A stretch of DNA of 64,000 nt. It comes from Thermomonas brevis (GTDB lineage Bacteria; Pseudomonadota; Gammaproteobacteria; Xanthomonadales; Xanthomonadaceae). The stretch's first letter is position 1. Each line of letters starts with the position of its first letter. This document shows positions 56,684 through 64,000 of the stretch, one piece after another. A program made the translations under genes and the position numbers. Under the pieces are notes generated by a model that was given only the letters and a program-made list of their open reading frames with translations, ran no database searches and was not told the DNA's origin. Location of the stretch: assembly GCF_014395425.1 (NCBI RefSeq), contig NZ_CP060711.1, positions 744,001 to 808,000 on the forward strand, written 5' to 3'.

Positions 56684-56697
56684 ATGACCCACGTCAA
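56684..56697 (-). promoter_or_regulatory. degenerate FNR-like site before the DnrO-like gene
   Basis: ATGAC-CCAC-GTCAA matches seven of ten positions of the FNR consensus. The centre is 80.5 bp before the DnrO-like ATG. It is weak and only worth noting beside the perfect site 33 bp away. Confidence 0.3.
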
Positions 56698-56716
56698 CGC
56701 GCGCAAGTCCCGCCGA

Positions 56717-56730
56717 TTGATCCAAATCAA
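56717..56730. promoter_or_regulatory. perfect FNR/ANR box between DnrO-like gene and ubiU
   Basis: TTGAT-CCAA-ATCAA matches the consensus at all ten positions. The centre (56723.5) is 65.5 bp before the ubiU ATG and 113.5 bp before the DnrO-like ATG. A class II start for ubiU would fall near 56765, leaving a 24-base leader that holds its GGAG. Confidence 0.9.
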
Positions 56731-56788
56731 TGACGCCCGCGCGTCCGCCGCAAGACCATGCCGGCTTCCCCGTGTCGGAGCCTTCCGC

Positions 56789-57787
56789 ATGCAACTGGTG
56801 TGTCCCGCCGGCAACCTGCCGGCCCTGCAGGCGGCGGTGGACGCGGGCGCGAACGCGGTCTATGCCGGCTTCCGCGACCAGACCAATGCGCGCGCCTTCC
56901 CCGGCCTGAACTTCTCTGACGACGAACTGCGCGCCGGCATCCGCTACGCGCACGCCAAGAACGCCAAGGTCTACCTGGCACTGAACACCTATCCCGACAG
57001 CGCGCGCCTCGCGGACTGGCACGCCGCCGTGGACAAGGCCGCCGCGCTGGGCGCGGACGCCATCATCGCCGCCGAGATGGCGGTGCTCGACTACGCCGCG
57101 CGCACCCATCCGCAGTTGCCGCGCCACCTGTCCGTGCAGGGCAGCGCCACCACCGCACCGGCATTGCGCTACGCCTACGAACGCTTCGGCATCAGCCGCG
57201 CGGTGCTGCCGCGGGTGCTGTCGCTGCAGCAGGTCGAGCGGCTGTGCGAGAAGTCGCCGGTGGCGCTGGAAGTGTTCGCCTTCGGCAGCCTGTGCATCAT
57301 GGTGGAAGGCCGCTGCCAGCTCTCCAGCTACGTCACCGGCGCCTCGCCCAACCGCCACGGCGTGTGTTCGCCGGCGAAGTTCGTGCGCTGGGACGAACAG
57401 GCCGACGGCAGCCGCAGCGTGCGCCTCAACGACGTGCTGATCGACGAGTTCAAGCCGGAGGAACCCGCCGGCTACCCGACCGTGTGCAAGGGCCGCTTCG
57501 AAGTCGGCAACGAGGTCTTCCACGCGCTGGAGGAACCCACCAGCCTCAACACGATGGAGCTGCTGCCGCGGCTGAAGCAGATCGGCGTGGTCGCGCTGAA
57601 GATCGAGGGCCGCCAGCGCGGCGTGGCCTACGTCGGCTCGGTCACGCGCACCTGGCGCAGGGCCATCGACCAGGTCATGGCCGACGAGGCGCACTGGCAG
57701 CTCAGGCCGGAATGGCAGGCGGAACTGTCGCGTCACGCCGAAGGCCACCAGACCACGTTGGGCCCATACCACCGCGCCTGGCACTGA
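56789..57787 (+). CDS. ubiU: O2-independent ubiquinone hydroxylation protein UbiU
   Basis: UbiU and UbiV form a [4Fe-4S] heterodimer that hydroxylates the ubiquinone ring without oxygen, probably with prephenate as the hydroxyl donor. The 332-aa U32-peptidase-like product keeps four cluster cysteines: C169, C176, C193 and C233, nearly the E. coli numbering. ATG 56789 has GGAG upstream and gives MQLVCPAGNLPALQAAVDAG. The FNR box lies 65 bp upstream and ubiV follows 10 bp downstream. Formerly annotated as collagenase-like protease PrtC/YhbU. Confidence 0.95.
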   Translation: MQLVCPAGNLPALQAAVDAGANAVYAGFRDQTNARAFPGLNFSDDELRAGIRYAHAKNAKVYLALNTYPDSARLADWHAAVDKAAALGADAIIAAEMAVLDYAARTHPQLPRHLSVQGSATTAPALRYAYERFGISRAVLPRVLSLQQVERLCEKSPVALEVFAFGSLCIMVEGRCQLSSYVTGASPNRHGVCSPAKFVRWDEQADGSRSVRLNDVLIDEFKPEEPAGYPTVCKGRFEVGNEVFHALEEPTSLNTMELLPRLKQIGVVALKIEGRQRGVAYVGSVTRTWRRAIDQVMADEAHWQLRPEWQAELSRHAEGHQTTLGPYHRAWH

Positions 57788-57797
57788 AGGAACATCG

Positions 57798-58670
57798 ATG
57801 AAACTCAGTCTGGGCCCGCTGCAATACTTCTGGCCGCGCGAACGCACGCTGGCCTTCTACCGCGAAGCGATCCGCTGGCCGGTGGACATCGTCTATCTGG
57901 GCGAAACCGTGTGCAGCAAGCGCCGCGAACTGCGCACCGCCGACTGGCTAGCGCTGGCCGGGGAGCTGGCGGCGTCGGGCAAGCAGATCGTGCTTTCGAC
58001 CTTGGCGCTGATCGAAGCCGAGTCCGAATTGAGCGTGCTGGATCGGCAGATTTCGCACGGCGGTTTCTGGATCGAGGCCAACGACCTGTCGGCGGTGCAA
58101 CTGTGCCGCGAGAAGGGCCGCCCGTTCGTGGCCGGCCCGTCGCTCAACGTCTATAACCATCGCGCGCTGGCGATGCTGGCGGAGGACGGCCTGCGCCGCT
58201 GGGTGCCGGGCGTGGAACAGGGCCGCACGCTGATCGGCGAACTGAAGGACGCCTTCGTCGCCGATGGCGGCGCGATGCCGGAACTGGAGGTGATTGCCTG
58301 GGGCCGGCTGCCGCTGTCGTACTCGGCACGCTGCTTCACCGCGCGCGCTCTGGACGTGCCGAAGGACCAGTGCGGCTTCCGCTGCATCGACTATCCCGAC
58401 GGCATGCCGCTGGCGACCCGCGAAGGCCGGCCGTTCCTGCGCATCAACGGCATTTCGGTGCAGGGCGAGGAAGTCACCGACCTTGGCCCGGAGCTGCCCG
58501 AGCTGCGCGCGCTGGGCGTGGACATCCTGCGCCTGTATCCGCAGGCCGAAGGGATGGAGGCGGTGGTGCGTCACTTCGACGCGGCGCGCGAAGGCGCGGA
58601 GATTCCGGCGCGGATCGGCGAGCGCAACGGCTACTGGCACGGGGAACCGGGAATGCGGATGCCGGCCTGA
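57798..58670 (+). CDS. ubiV: O2-independent ubiquinone hydroxylation protein UbiV
   Basis: Partner of UbiU. The 290-aa product keeps four cluster cysteines C39 (LGETVCSKRRELR), C179, C192 and C196 (CFTARALDVPKDQCGFRC), the E. coli pattern of C39, C180, C193, C197. It starts MKLSLGPLQYFWPRE, 10 bp after ubiU, with AAGGA upstream, and is followed by a terminator. The third partner, UbiT, is encoded 2.8 kb away on the other strand. Confidence 0.95.
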   Translation: MKLSLGPLQYFWPRERTLAFYREAIRWPVDIVYLGETVCSKRRELRTADWLALAGELAASGKQIVLSTLALIEAESELSVLDRQISHGGFWIEANDLSAVQLCREKGRPFVAGPSLNVYNHRALAMLAEDGLRRWVPGVEQGRTLIGELKDAFVADGGAMPELEVIAWGRLPLSYSARCFTARALDVPKDQCGFRCIDYPDGMPLATREGRPFLRINGISVQGEEVTDLGPELPELRALGVDILRLYPQAEGMEAVVRHFDAAREGAEIPARIGERNGYWHGEPGMRMPA

Positions 58671-58686
58671 GCCGGCAAGTTCCTTT

Positions 58687-58711
58687 CGGCACAGGGACGT
58701 GCCGTTTTTTT
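58687..58711 (+). terminator. rho-independent terminator of ubiUV
   Basis: CGGCAC - AGGGAC - GTGCCG stem-loop (58687-58704) followed by seven T. Confidence 0.85.
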
Positions 58712-58815
58712 CCCGCAGGTTCGGATGCAAGCGACTAGGACGGGATGCAGGGCAAGCAACGCGCCCTGTAACTGTCGCGCCACGCCCAATGCTGCCGCCC
58801 TCGCATTTCCGGTTT

Positions 58816-58891
58816 CGTCCTGAGCTCAGCGAAGGAGCTGCTTCTGCCGTTGATGGTGCGAACAAGCAGATCCTTCGCTGCGCTCAGGACG
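58816..58891. repeat. 76-bp inverted repeat element
   Basis: Arms 58816-58836 (starting CGTCCTGAGCTCAGCG) and 58871-58891 (ending CGCTCAGGACG) are complementary in 20 of 21 positions, around a 34-bp centre. This is a different family from the CGTCATTCCCGCG elements. It lies between the convergent ubiV and nadB genes. Confidence 0.88.
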
Positions 58892-58963
58892 ACGGGGTTG
58901 AGGTGACGACGGCACACGAACCTGCTCCTGCCTGGGCGATGCCTGCCCCGCGAGCTTCCCGCT

Positions 58964-60394
58964 TCAATCAAGCCGGAAATGCGCCCCGAGGCTTTCCGTC
59001 CGCCGCAGCGCGGCCTCCACCATCGCACGCGCCAATCCGCCCTGCCAACCCAGCTCCGCCAGCGCCGCGCATTCCTCCAGCGCCGGGCGCAGCGCCTCGC
59101 CTTCGCGCACCGGCCCCATCGCCCGCATCATCAGCTCGCGCAGGCCCGCGAGGCTCGCTGCATCCAGCGACGGCTTGCGGCGCACCAATGTGAACCGCCC
59201 ATGCTCGTTGCCGGACTCCGGCAGCACGCGCAGCAGCCGGCCCAATCGGCGGCCGAACACCACACCTTCCAGCAGCGAATTGCTGGCTAGGCGGTTGGCG
59301 CCATGCACGCCGTTGCAGGCCACCTCGCCCACCGCGTGCAGGCCCGGCAGCGATGTGCGGCCGTCGGCATCCACTTTGATCCCGCCCATGTGAAAATGCG
59401 CCGCCGGCGCGACCGGGATCGGCTGCACGCGCGGGTCGATGCCGCGCTCCATGCAGGCGCGGAACACGGTGGGGAACTGCGACGGGAACGCCGCGCCTAT
59501 CCGGTGCGCGTCCAGCCACGCGCCGCCCTCGCGACAGGCCCGCCAGACCCGCCGCGCCACGATGTCGCGCGGCGCCAGGTCGGCCAGCGGATGCAGGCCG
59601 TCCATCAGCGAGTTGCCATCCGCGTCGAGCAGGCGCGCGCCGGCGCCGCGCAGCGCCTCGGTCACCAGCGGCAGGCTGTGCAGGCCAGGCAGCGCCAGCG
59701 CGGTGGGATGGAACTGCACGAACTCCAGGTCGCGCATCGCCGCACCCGCCGCCAGCGCCAGCGCCAGCCCGCTGCCGTCGGCGTCGGGCGGGTTGCTGGT
59801 CTGCGCGAACAGGCCGCCGATGCCGCCGGTCGCCAGCACCACCGCGCGCCCGTGCAGGGCTTCGCGGGTGCCGTCCGGGTTCGTCACGCAGACGCCGCAG
59901 ACGCGGCCGTCGCGCAGCACCAGGCCGTCGACGTCCACCCCCGCGCGCCGTTCGATGTGCGGGGAGCGGCGGGCGACCGCGACCAGCGCCTCCATGACCT
60001 TCGCGCCGGTGGCGTCGCCGCCGGCGTGAACGATGCGCGGGCGATCGTGGCCGCCCTCGCGGCCGAGCCGCAGCGCGCCGCCCTCGTCGCGGTCGAACGC
60101 GACGCCCTGCCATTGCAGCCATTCGATGGCGGCCGGCGCGCCCTCGGTCAGCACGTCGACCATCGCGCGGTCGTTGCGGTGGCTGCCGGCGTCGCAGGTG
60201 TCGCGCGCGTGCGCCTGCGGGGTGTCGTCGGTGCCGACCGCCGCGGCAATGCCGCCCTGCGCCAGCGCGCTGGCCGCATGCTCCGCACCGCGCGCGCGGT
60301 TGAGCAGCAGCACCGGCGCGGGCGCGGCGGCCAGCGCGGCGGTCAGGCCGGCGATGCCGCCGCCGACGATGACGACGGGCGTGGGCGCGCTCAC
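58964..60394 (-). CDS. nadB: L-aspartate oxidase
   Basis: NadB oxidises aspartate to iminoaspartate, the first step of NAD synthesis, with oxygen or fumarate as acceptor. The 476-aa flavoprotein has the dinucleotide fold VVIVGGGIAGLTAALAA, QGGIAAAVGTDDTPQAHARD, the FAD and substrate segment FVQFHPTALALPG, and HFHMGGIKVDADGRTSLPGL, with GANRLASNSLLEGVVFGRR. The start is GTG 60392-60394, overlapping the nadA stop by GTGA. It is truncated relative to E. coli NadB (540 aa) at the C terminus, which is common in this order. Confidence 0.95.
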   Translation of the reverse strand: MSAPTPVVIVGGGIAGLTAALAAAPAPVLLLNRARGAEHAASALAQGGIAAAVGTDDTPQAHARDTCDAGSHRNDRAMVDVLTEGAPAAIEWLQWQGVAFDRDEGGALRLGREGGHDRPRIVHAGGDATGAKVMEALVAVARRSPHIERRAGVDVDGLVLRDGRVCGVCVTNPDGTREALHGRAVVLATGGIGGLFAQTSNPPDADGSGLALALAAGAAMRDLEFVQFHPTALALPGLHSLPLVTEALRGAGARLLDADGNSLMDGLHPLADLAPRDIVARRVWRACREGGAWLDAHRIGAAFPSQFPTVFRACMERGIDPRVQPIPVAPAAHFHMGGIKVDADGRTSLPGLHAVGEVACNGVHGANRLASNSLLEGVVFGRRLGRLLRVLPESGNEHGRFTLVRRKPSLDAASLAGLRELMMRAMGPVREGEALRPALEECAALAELGWQGGLARAMVEAALRRTESLGAHFRLD

Positions 60395-61419
60395 ACCCGG
60401 TCGCGGCGGCCGACCGCCAGCATGCGCTCCAGCGCGCGCCGTGCGCCGGCGATGGTCGCGTCGGGCACCGTCACTTCGTGCTTCATCTTGCGCAGGCAGG
60501 CGTGGATGTTCAGCAACGTGATCCGCTTCATGTGCGGGCACAGGTTGCAGGGCTTGATGAACTCCACCTGCGGGAAGCGGTTGCGCAGGTTGTCGGCCAT
60601 CGAGCACTCGGTGATCATCGCCACCCGCGACGGCTTCTCCTTTTCCAGCCACGCGCCCATCGCGCTGGTGGAACCGACGAAATCGGCCTCGGCCAGCACC
60701 TCCGGCGGGCATTCCGGATGCGCCACGATCTTCGCGTCGAAGCGCTCGCGGGTATGCCGCGCTTCCATCGCGGTGAACTTCTCGTGCACCTCGCACTGGC
60801 CGTTCCACAGCACCAGTTCGATGCCGGTCTGCTGCGCCACCCACGCGCCGAGGTAGCGGTCGGGCAGGAAGATCACCTTGTCCGCGCCGAACTCGGCGGC
60901 GATCGCCTCCACCACCTGCGCGGCGTTGGCCGAGGTGCAGCAGGCGTCGGACTCGGCCTTCACCGCCGCGCTGGTGTTGACGTAGCTGACCACCGGCGCG
61001 CCCGGATGCTGCGCGCGCAAGGCGCGCACGTCGGCGGCGGTGATCGAGGAGGCCAGCGAGCAGCCGGCGTCCAGGTCCGGAATCAGCACGGTCTTTTCGG
61101 GCGCGAGGATCTTGGCGCTCTCGGCCATGAAGTGGACGCCGCACAGCACGATCAGGTCGCTGTCGCACTCCGCTGCCGCCTGCGCCAGCGCCAGCGAGTC
61201 GCCGGTGACGTCGGCCACGCCGTGGAAGATCTCCGGCGACTGGTAGCTGTGCGCCATGATCGTCGCGCCGCGCTGGCGCTTGAGTTCGAGGATGGCGTCG
61301 ATCCACGGCAGATGCAGCGGCACTTCCATGCACGGGATCAGGCGTTCGAGCTTCTCGACCAGCGGCGCGTGGCGCGCTTCGAGTGCGGGATGCCAGGACG
61401 GCGCGGCGGATGCGTTCAT
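60391..61419 (-). CDS. nadA: quinolinate synthase A
   Basis: NadA condenses iminoaspartate with dihydroxyacetone phosphate to quinolinate using an oxygen-sensitive [4Fe-4S] cluster. The 342-aa product has AHSYQSPEIFHGVADVTGDS, the first cluster cysteine in LIVLCGVHFMAESAKI, the second in SDACCTSANA, and the third in CNLCPHMKRI. It is translationally coupled to nadB and lies 77 bp behind ubiT, on the same strand. Confidence 0.96.
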   Translation of the reverse strand: MNASAAPSWHPALEARHAPLVEKLERLIPCMEVPLHLPWIDAILELKRQRGATIMAHSYQSPEIFHGVADVTGDSLALAQAAAECDSDLIVLCGVHFMAESAKILAPEKTVLIPDLDAGCSLASSITAADVRALRAQHPGAPVVSYVNTSAAVKAESDACCTSANAAQVVEAIAAEFGADKVIFLPDRYLGAWVAQQTGIELVLWNGQCEVHEKFTAMEARHTRERFDAKIVAHPECPPEVLAEADFVGSTSAMGAWLEKEKPSRVAMITECSMADNLRNRFPQVEFIKPCNLCPHMKRITLLNIHACLRKMKHEVTVPDATIAGARRALERMLAVGRRDRV

Positions 61420-61496
61420 GCGGCCTTCGTGTCGGAATCGGGAACGTGGAATGCCCGCGCGGCAACGGCGCGGGCGAGGTGCAAGCGGAACGCCGC

Positions 61497-62348
61497 TCAG
61501 GTTTTCGCGCGATGTGCGGCGCGCGCCTCGCGGGCGAAGCGGGCGCCGCGGTTGAGGGCGATGCGCAGGCCCAGCGGCACCTTCTCCCACGGCAACCGGT
61601 CGAGCATGTTGCGCGCGGTCAGGCCCAGCTCGACGTCGCCGGTCAGCACCAGCCGGCGCTGGAAGAACAGCGTGTCGGCGTCCTCCAGCCGGCCGGCCAG
61701 CAGCAGCAGGTCGGTGGCGGTGCCGCGCACGGTGGCCTCGGCGGGCGCATCGATCACCGCCAGCCGCTGGCCCTGCAGTTCCACCACCCAGCGCAGGCCG
61801 AGGTCGCTGACCTCGATGCCCAGCCGGCGGCCGGCCATGAAGTCGAGCGTGCCGTCCTGCATCGGCCCGGCCAGCACCTTCGCCATCGCGCGCTCCAGCA
61901 GGCGCTTCTGCGCCGATGGCGGCAGCGCGCGCAGCAGCGGGGCGAGGCGGCGCGGCGGCGGCACCAGCCGAAGCAGCGGATGCGCCGGCGCCGGCGCGGA
62001 GTCGGTATGGGTCTGCATGGTGGCCGCGATCATGCCGCCAGCGTCCCCCGCCGCTCCTTGATCCAGATCAGATGCCAGCCCCTGCGCGCGGCAGGCGTCG
62101 CCGATCGCCAGCGCCAGCACGCCGGCGGCGGTGTCCGGCGCGACGCCCAGCGTCGCCGCCAGGGTTTCCGCGCGCCGGCGCACGCGCCGCTCGCGCGCAT
62201 CGTCGCGTCCGGTCACGCCAGCGTCGGCCTTGATCCGCCCGGCCAGCCGCGCCAGCCGCGTTCGCGCCGCCAGCAGCAGCACCAAGCCGTCGTCCACGCC
62301 GTCGATGGCGAGGCGCACGGGCGCTAGGCCGGGCGCGCGCTCAGTCAT
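61497..62348 (-). CDS. ubiT: chorismate mutase (AroQ) - UbiT (SCP2) fusion
   Basis: 283 residues in one frame. Residues 1-92 are an AroQ chorismate mutase: R12, R29, K40, D49, R52, E53 and Q89 match E. coli mutase R11, R28, K39, D48, R51, E52 and Q88 with no gaps. Residues 111-283 are UbiT, the SCP2-type accessory factor of anaerobic ubiquinone synthesis, with DADTLFFQRRLVLTGDVELG as in E. coli UbiT. The 173-residue part from Met111 equals the size of E. coli UbiT (174). Prephenate, the mutase product, is the proposed hydroxyl donor of UbiUV, so the fusion makes biochemical sense. The start overlaps the DGC-gene stop by 8 bases. An FNR-type box is encoded in the linker (residues 93-97). Confidence 0.9.
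   Translation of the reverse strand: MTERAPGLAPVRLAIDGVDDGLVLLLAARTRLARLAGRIKADAGVTGRDDARERRVRRRAETLAATLGVAPDTAAGVLALAIGDACRAQGLASDLDQGAAGDAGGMIAATMQTHTDSAPAPAHPLLRLVPPPRRLAPLLRALPPSAQKRLLERAMAKVLAGPMQDGTLDFMAGRRLGIEVSDLGLRWVVELQGQRLAVIDAPAEATVRGTATDLLLLAGRLEDADTLFFQRRLVLTGDVELGLTARNMLDRLPWEKVPLGLRIALNRGARFAREARAAHRAKT
62058..62071 (-). promoter_or_regulatory. FNR-type box inside the mutase-UbiT linker
   Basis: On the minus strand CTGAT-CTGG-ATCAA matches nine of ten consensus positions. The centre (62064.5) is 46.5 bp before the internal ATG of Met111 (62018). A -10-like CATGAT (62034-62029) lies within one base of the class II position, predicting a transcript start near 62023. Confidence 0.6.
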
Positions 62349-62724
62349 GGCCGCCTCCCGCGTTCAACGCGCGCGCGGCGGGCAGCGCGTACGCGGCGTA
62401 CAGCGCTTCGGCCTCGCCGGCGTCGAAGTCGGCGTGCTTGCGCTTCTTCACCCCGTAGTCGGACAGCACCAGATGGGTGTCGGCGACCACGCCCGCGTTG
62501 GCAAGACAGGCCGACACGCAGCGCAGCACGCAGCCGTCCAGCGCGAGGATCGGGCGCCGGCTCCGCGCGGTGCGCACCAGCCCGGCCACGCCGCCGCCGA
62601 CGCCGGCGATGCAGGACATCTCGGCCTCGCCGGCGCGGTCCAATCGAAGCGCCAGATGGTTGGCCATCTGCGCCGCGCTGGAACAGCCCGAGCACGAATA
62701 CACCAGCGGCAACGCCTTGCTCAT
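62341..62724 (-). CDS. DGC-domain putative zinc-binding protein
   Basis: 127 residues of the DGC family, named for the Asp-Gly-Cys motif, here ALDGCVLRCVSACL. Other cysteines are in YSCSGCSSAAQMANHLAL and MSCIAGVGG; together they can bind a metal. The family occurs near anaerobic respiration genes but has no established role. It overlaps its upstream neighbour by ATGA and ubiT by 8 bases, so it belongs to the same translational unit as ubiT. Confidence 0.85.
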   Translation of the reverse strand: MSKALPLVYSCSGCSSAAQMANHLALRLDRAGEAEMSCIAGVGGGVAGLVRTARSRRPILALDGCVLRCVSACLANAGVVADTHLVLSDYGVKKRKHADFDAGEAEALYAAYALPAARALNAGGGHD

Positions 62725-63974
62725 TCCCCCGCCTCCCGTTCCCCGACGAACCGCCCCTCCCGCCAGCCCACGCCGCACAGCGCGGCGAAGGCCGCGGCAT
62801 GCGCCAACCCCAGCGCCAGCCCCGCGGCATGCGCCGCCGCCGGACGCGCCAGCGCCGCCAGCAGCGCCAGCGCGGACGCGCCGTGCAGCGCCAGCACCGT
62901 GGCCTTGTCGCGCTCCGGCAACAGCAGCTGCACGCCCGGCAGGCGCACGCCGCGCCCGCAACGGCGCTGCAATCCGATCCAGCCGAGGAAGGCGACGATC
63001 TCCAGTTGCATGCCGGTCACCAGCAGCGGCAGGCCGATGCCCAGCGCCAGCACGCCGGCCCGCAGCGCGTTCGCCTCGCCGCCGGCCAGCAGCGCGCAGG
63101 CCGCCGCCGCGAGCGCGACGAAGCCCGCGCGCCAGAACAGCGTCAGCGGCGCATCGCGCAGCTTCGACGCGCGCAGTTGCAGCCACAGGCCCGCCATCGC
63201 GAAAGCTAAACCAAGCAGGCCCGCACCGATGCGCAGCCCCGGCAGCGCGACGCCGCGCGACGCCATCGCCAGCGCCGCCAGCAGCAGGACGTACAGCGCC
63301 GCCTGCCATGCGCCCTGCGCACGCGTCGATGTGGTGGAAGTGCCCTGGAACATCGGCATCACCACCCGCGCCACCGCCGCAAGCAATGCCAGCACCCAGC
63401 CCAGCACGCCCCAGCCGGCGTGCGCGTCGGTCAGCGGCGCCAGCGGCAGCGTCCATCGGCCCGACAGCGCCAGGGCCAGCGACAGGCCAAGCATGGCGGC
63501 GACCAGCGCCGCGACCACCGCGCCGCCCATGCCCCAGCGCAGGAAGCGCTGGCCCTCGGCTACCCGCATCCCCGGCAGCACCAGCGCGGCCAGCAGGACG
63601 AACGTCATCGCCAGCACCATCCCGCCCCATTGTGGCGACAGCAGCGCCGGCCAGCGGAACGCCGCCACCAGCAGCAGCGCCCCCGCGTTCAACGACCCGT
63701 GCAGCCACAGCGCCGCGCCGCGTCCGCCGCGCACCCGCACGCCGGCGGCCACCGGCAGGAACTGCAGCAGGCTGCCGAACATCGCGTTGCCGAGAAAGCC
63801 CAGCGCCATCGCGTGCACCAGCGCCAGCGTGGCGCCGCTCCAACGCGAGGCCAGCGCGGCGCCGCCGTCGAACGCCAGCAGCGCGCCGGCGATCACGCCC
63901 CAGGCCGATGCCGACAGCAGGAACCGCCGCGGCACGGCCGGCGCGGGAGCCTGCTGCGTCGCCAGCTTCGCCAT
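62721..63974 (-). CDS. NnrS-like multi-spanning membrane protein
   Basis: 417 residues with about 12 membrane segments. The segment LALVHAMALGFLGNAMFGSL LQFLPVA carries a His in a pattern seen in NnrS and in heme-copper oxidase-like proteins; HAGWGVLGWVLALLAAVARVVMPMFQGT is a second conserved block. A heme- or copper-binding membrane protein involved in NO or anaerobic metabolism is the best guess, from sequence style and from the operon with DGC, ubiT, nadA and nadB. It is not a close match to the NnrS at 49.7 kb. Confidence 0.65.
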   Translation of the reverse strand: MAKLATQQAPAPAVPRRFLLSASAWGVIAGALLAFDGGAALASRWSGATLALVHAMALGFLGNAMFGSLLQFLPVAAGVRVRGGRGAALWLHGSLNAGALLLVAAFRWPALLSPQWGGMVLAMTFVLLAALVLPGMRVAEGQRFLRWGMGGAVVAALVAAMLGLSLALALSGRWTLPLAPLTDAHAGWGVLGWVLALLAAVARVVMPMFQGTSTTSTRAQGAWQAALYVLLLAALAMASRGVALPGLRIGAGLLGLAFAMAGLWLQLRASKLRDAPLTLFWRAGFVALAAAACALLAGGEANALRAGVLALGIGLPLLVTGMQLEIVAFLGWIGLQRRCGRGVRLPGVQLLLPERDKATVLALHGASALALLAALARPAAAHAAGLALGLAHAAAFAALCGVGWREGRFVGEREAGE

Positions 63975-64000
63975 CGCGCCGCGGTCACTGCGCCGGGCGC

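Noticed and set aside
63985..64000. 3' end of a further minus-strand gene (codons reading RPAQ then stop)
   Set aside because: Only four codons are visible, too few to support a feature.
1..64000. CRISPR arrays, tRNA and rRNA genes
   Set aside because: No regularly spaced direct repeats and no tRNA- or rRNA-like sequence were found on either strand by reading; a covariance scan was not possible.

Overview
The window is a high-GC gammaproteobacterial chromosome segment, most likely from the Xanthomonadales (Lysobacteraceae: Thermomonas, Lysobacter, Luteimonas or Pseudoxanthomonas-like). This rests on gene order (aroC-asd-fimV; queG, nnr, tsaE, amiC and mutL as neighbours), a TonB-dependent receptor typical of the group, TraB/GumN and DUF1684 proteins, and the protein sequences themselves. 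The genus cannot be fixed from sequence alone. I saw no rRNA, tRNA or CRISPR array.

Layout. 1-4.1 kb: fimV (cut by the window edge), asd and aroC on the minus strand. 4.1-10.7 kb: a lower-GC foreign island with a 1568-aa secreted Rhs protein, a small membrane protein directly behind it (candidate immunity protein), an IS3 transposase fragment and a secreted-protein gene truncated at that fragment. 10.9-13.4 kb: prmB, a SCO1-family gene and psd. 13.7-16.2 kb: a second lower-GC patch with an FG-GAP lipoprotein and a decayed IS3 element. 16.2-32.3 kb: mltD, a HerA-like ATPase, CPBP protease, greB, iron permease, rimO, dienelactone hydrolase, HIT protein, dcd, apbC, TonB receptor, DUF2147, metG, hemerythrin and RnfB-like ferredoxin. 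32.5-41.6 kb: traB/gumN, DUF1684 and mutL in overlapping order, amiC, tsaE, nnr, queG, then an AbrB-Doc toxin-antitoxin pair. 41.6-44.7 kb: parC and tpm.

44.7-64 kb is an anaerobic and nitric-oxide block: hemN, fnr/anr, quinol NO reductase norB, nnrS, sirB2, two PLP enzymes, ubiD, a DnrO-like gene, ubiU and ubiV, and on the minus strand an NnrS-like membrane gene, a DGC-domain gene, ubiT, nadA and nadB. FNR/ANR-type boxes occur before hemN, norB (weak) and nnrS, between the DnrO-like gene and ubiU, and inside ubiT. Together these genes would supply oxygen-independent heme, ubiquinone and NAD synthesis plus NO removal under FNR control. Nitrite and nitrous oxide reductases are not in the window.

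The most unusual features are: (1) UbiT is fused behind a complete AroQ-type chorismate mutase domain whose active-site residues align without gaps to the E. coli enzyme; (2) an FNR-type box lies in the linker of that fusion, just upstream of an internal ATG that would give a 173-aa stand-alone UbiT; (3) the FNR boxes of hemN and nnrS are centred exactly 41.5 bp before the A of their start codons and neither gene has a Shine-Dalgarno sequence, predicting leaderless anaerobic mRNAs; (4) the Rhs protein carries an unrecognised C-terminal domain coupled to a candidate membrane immunity protein.
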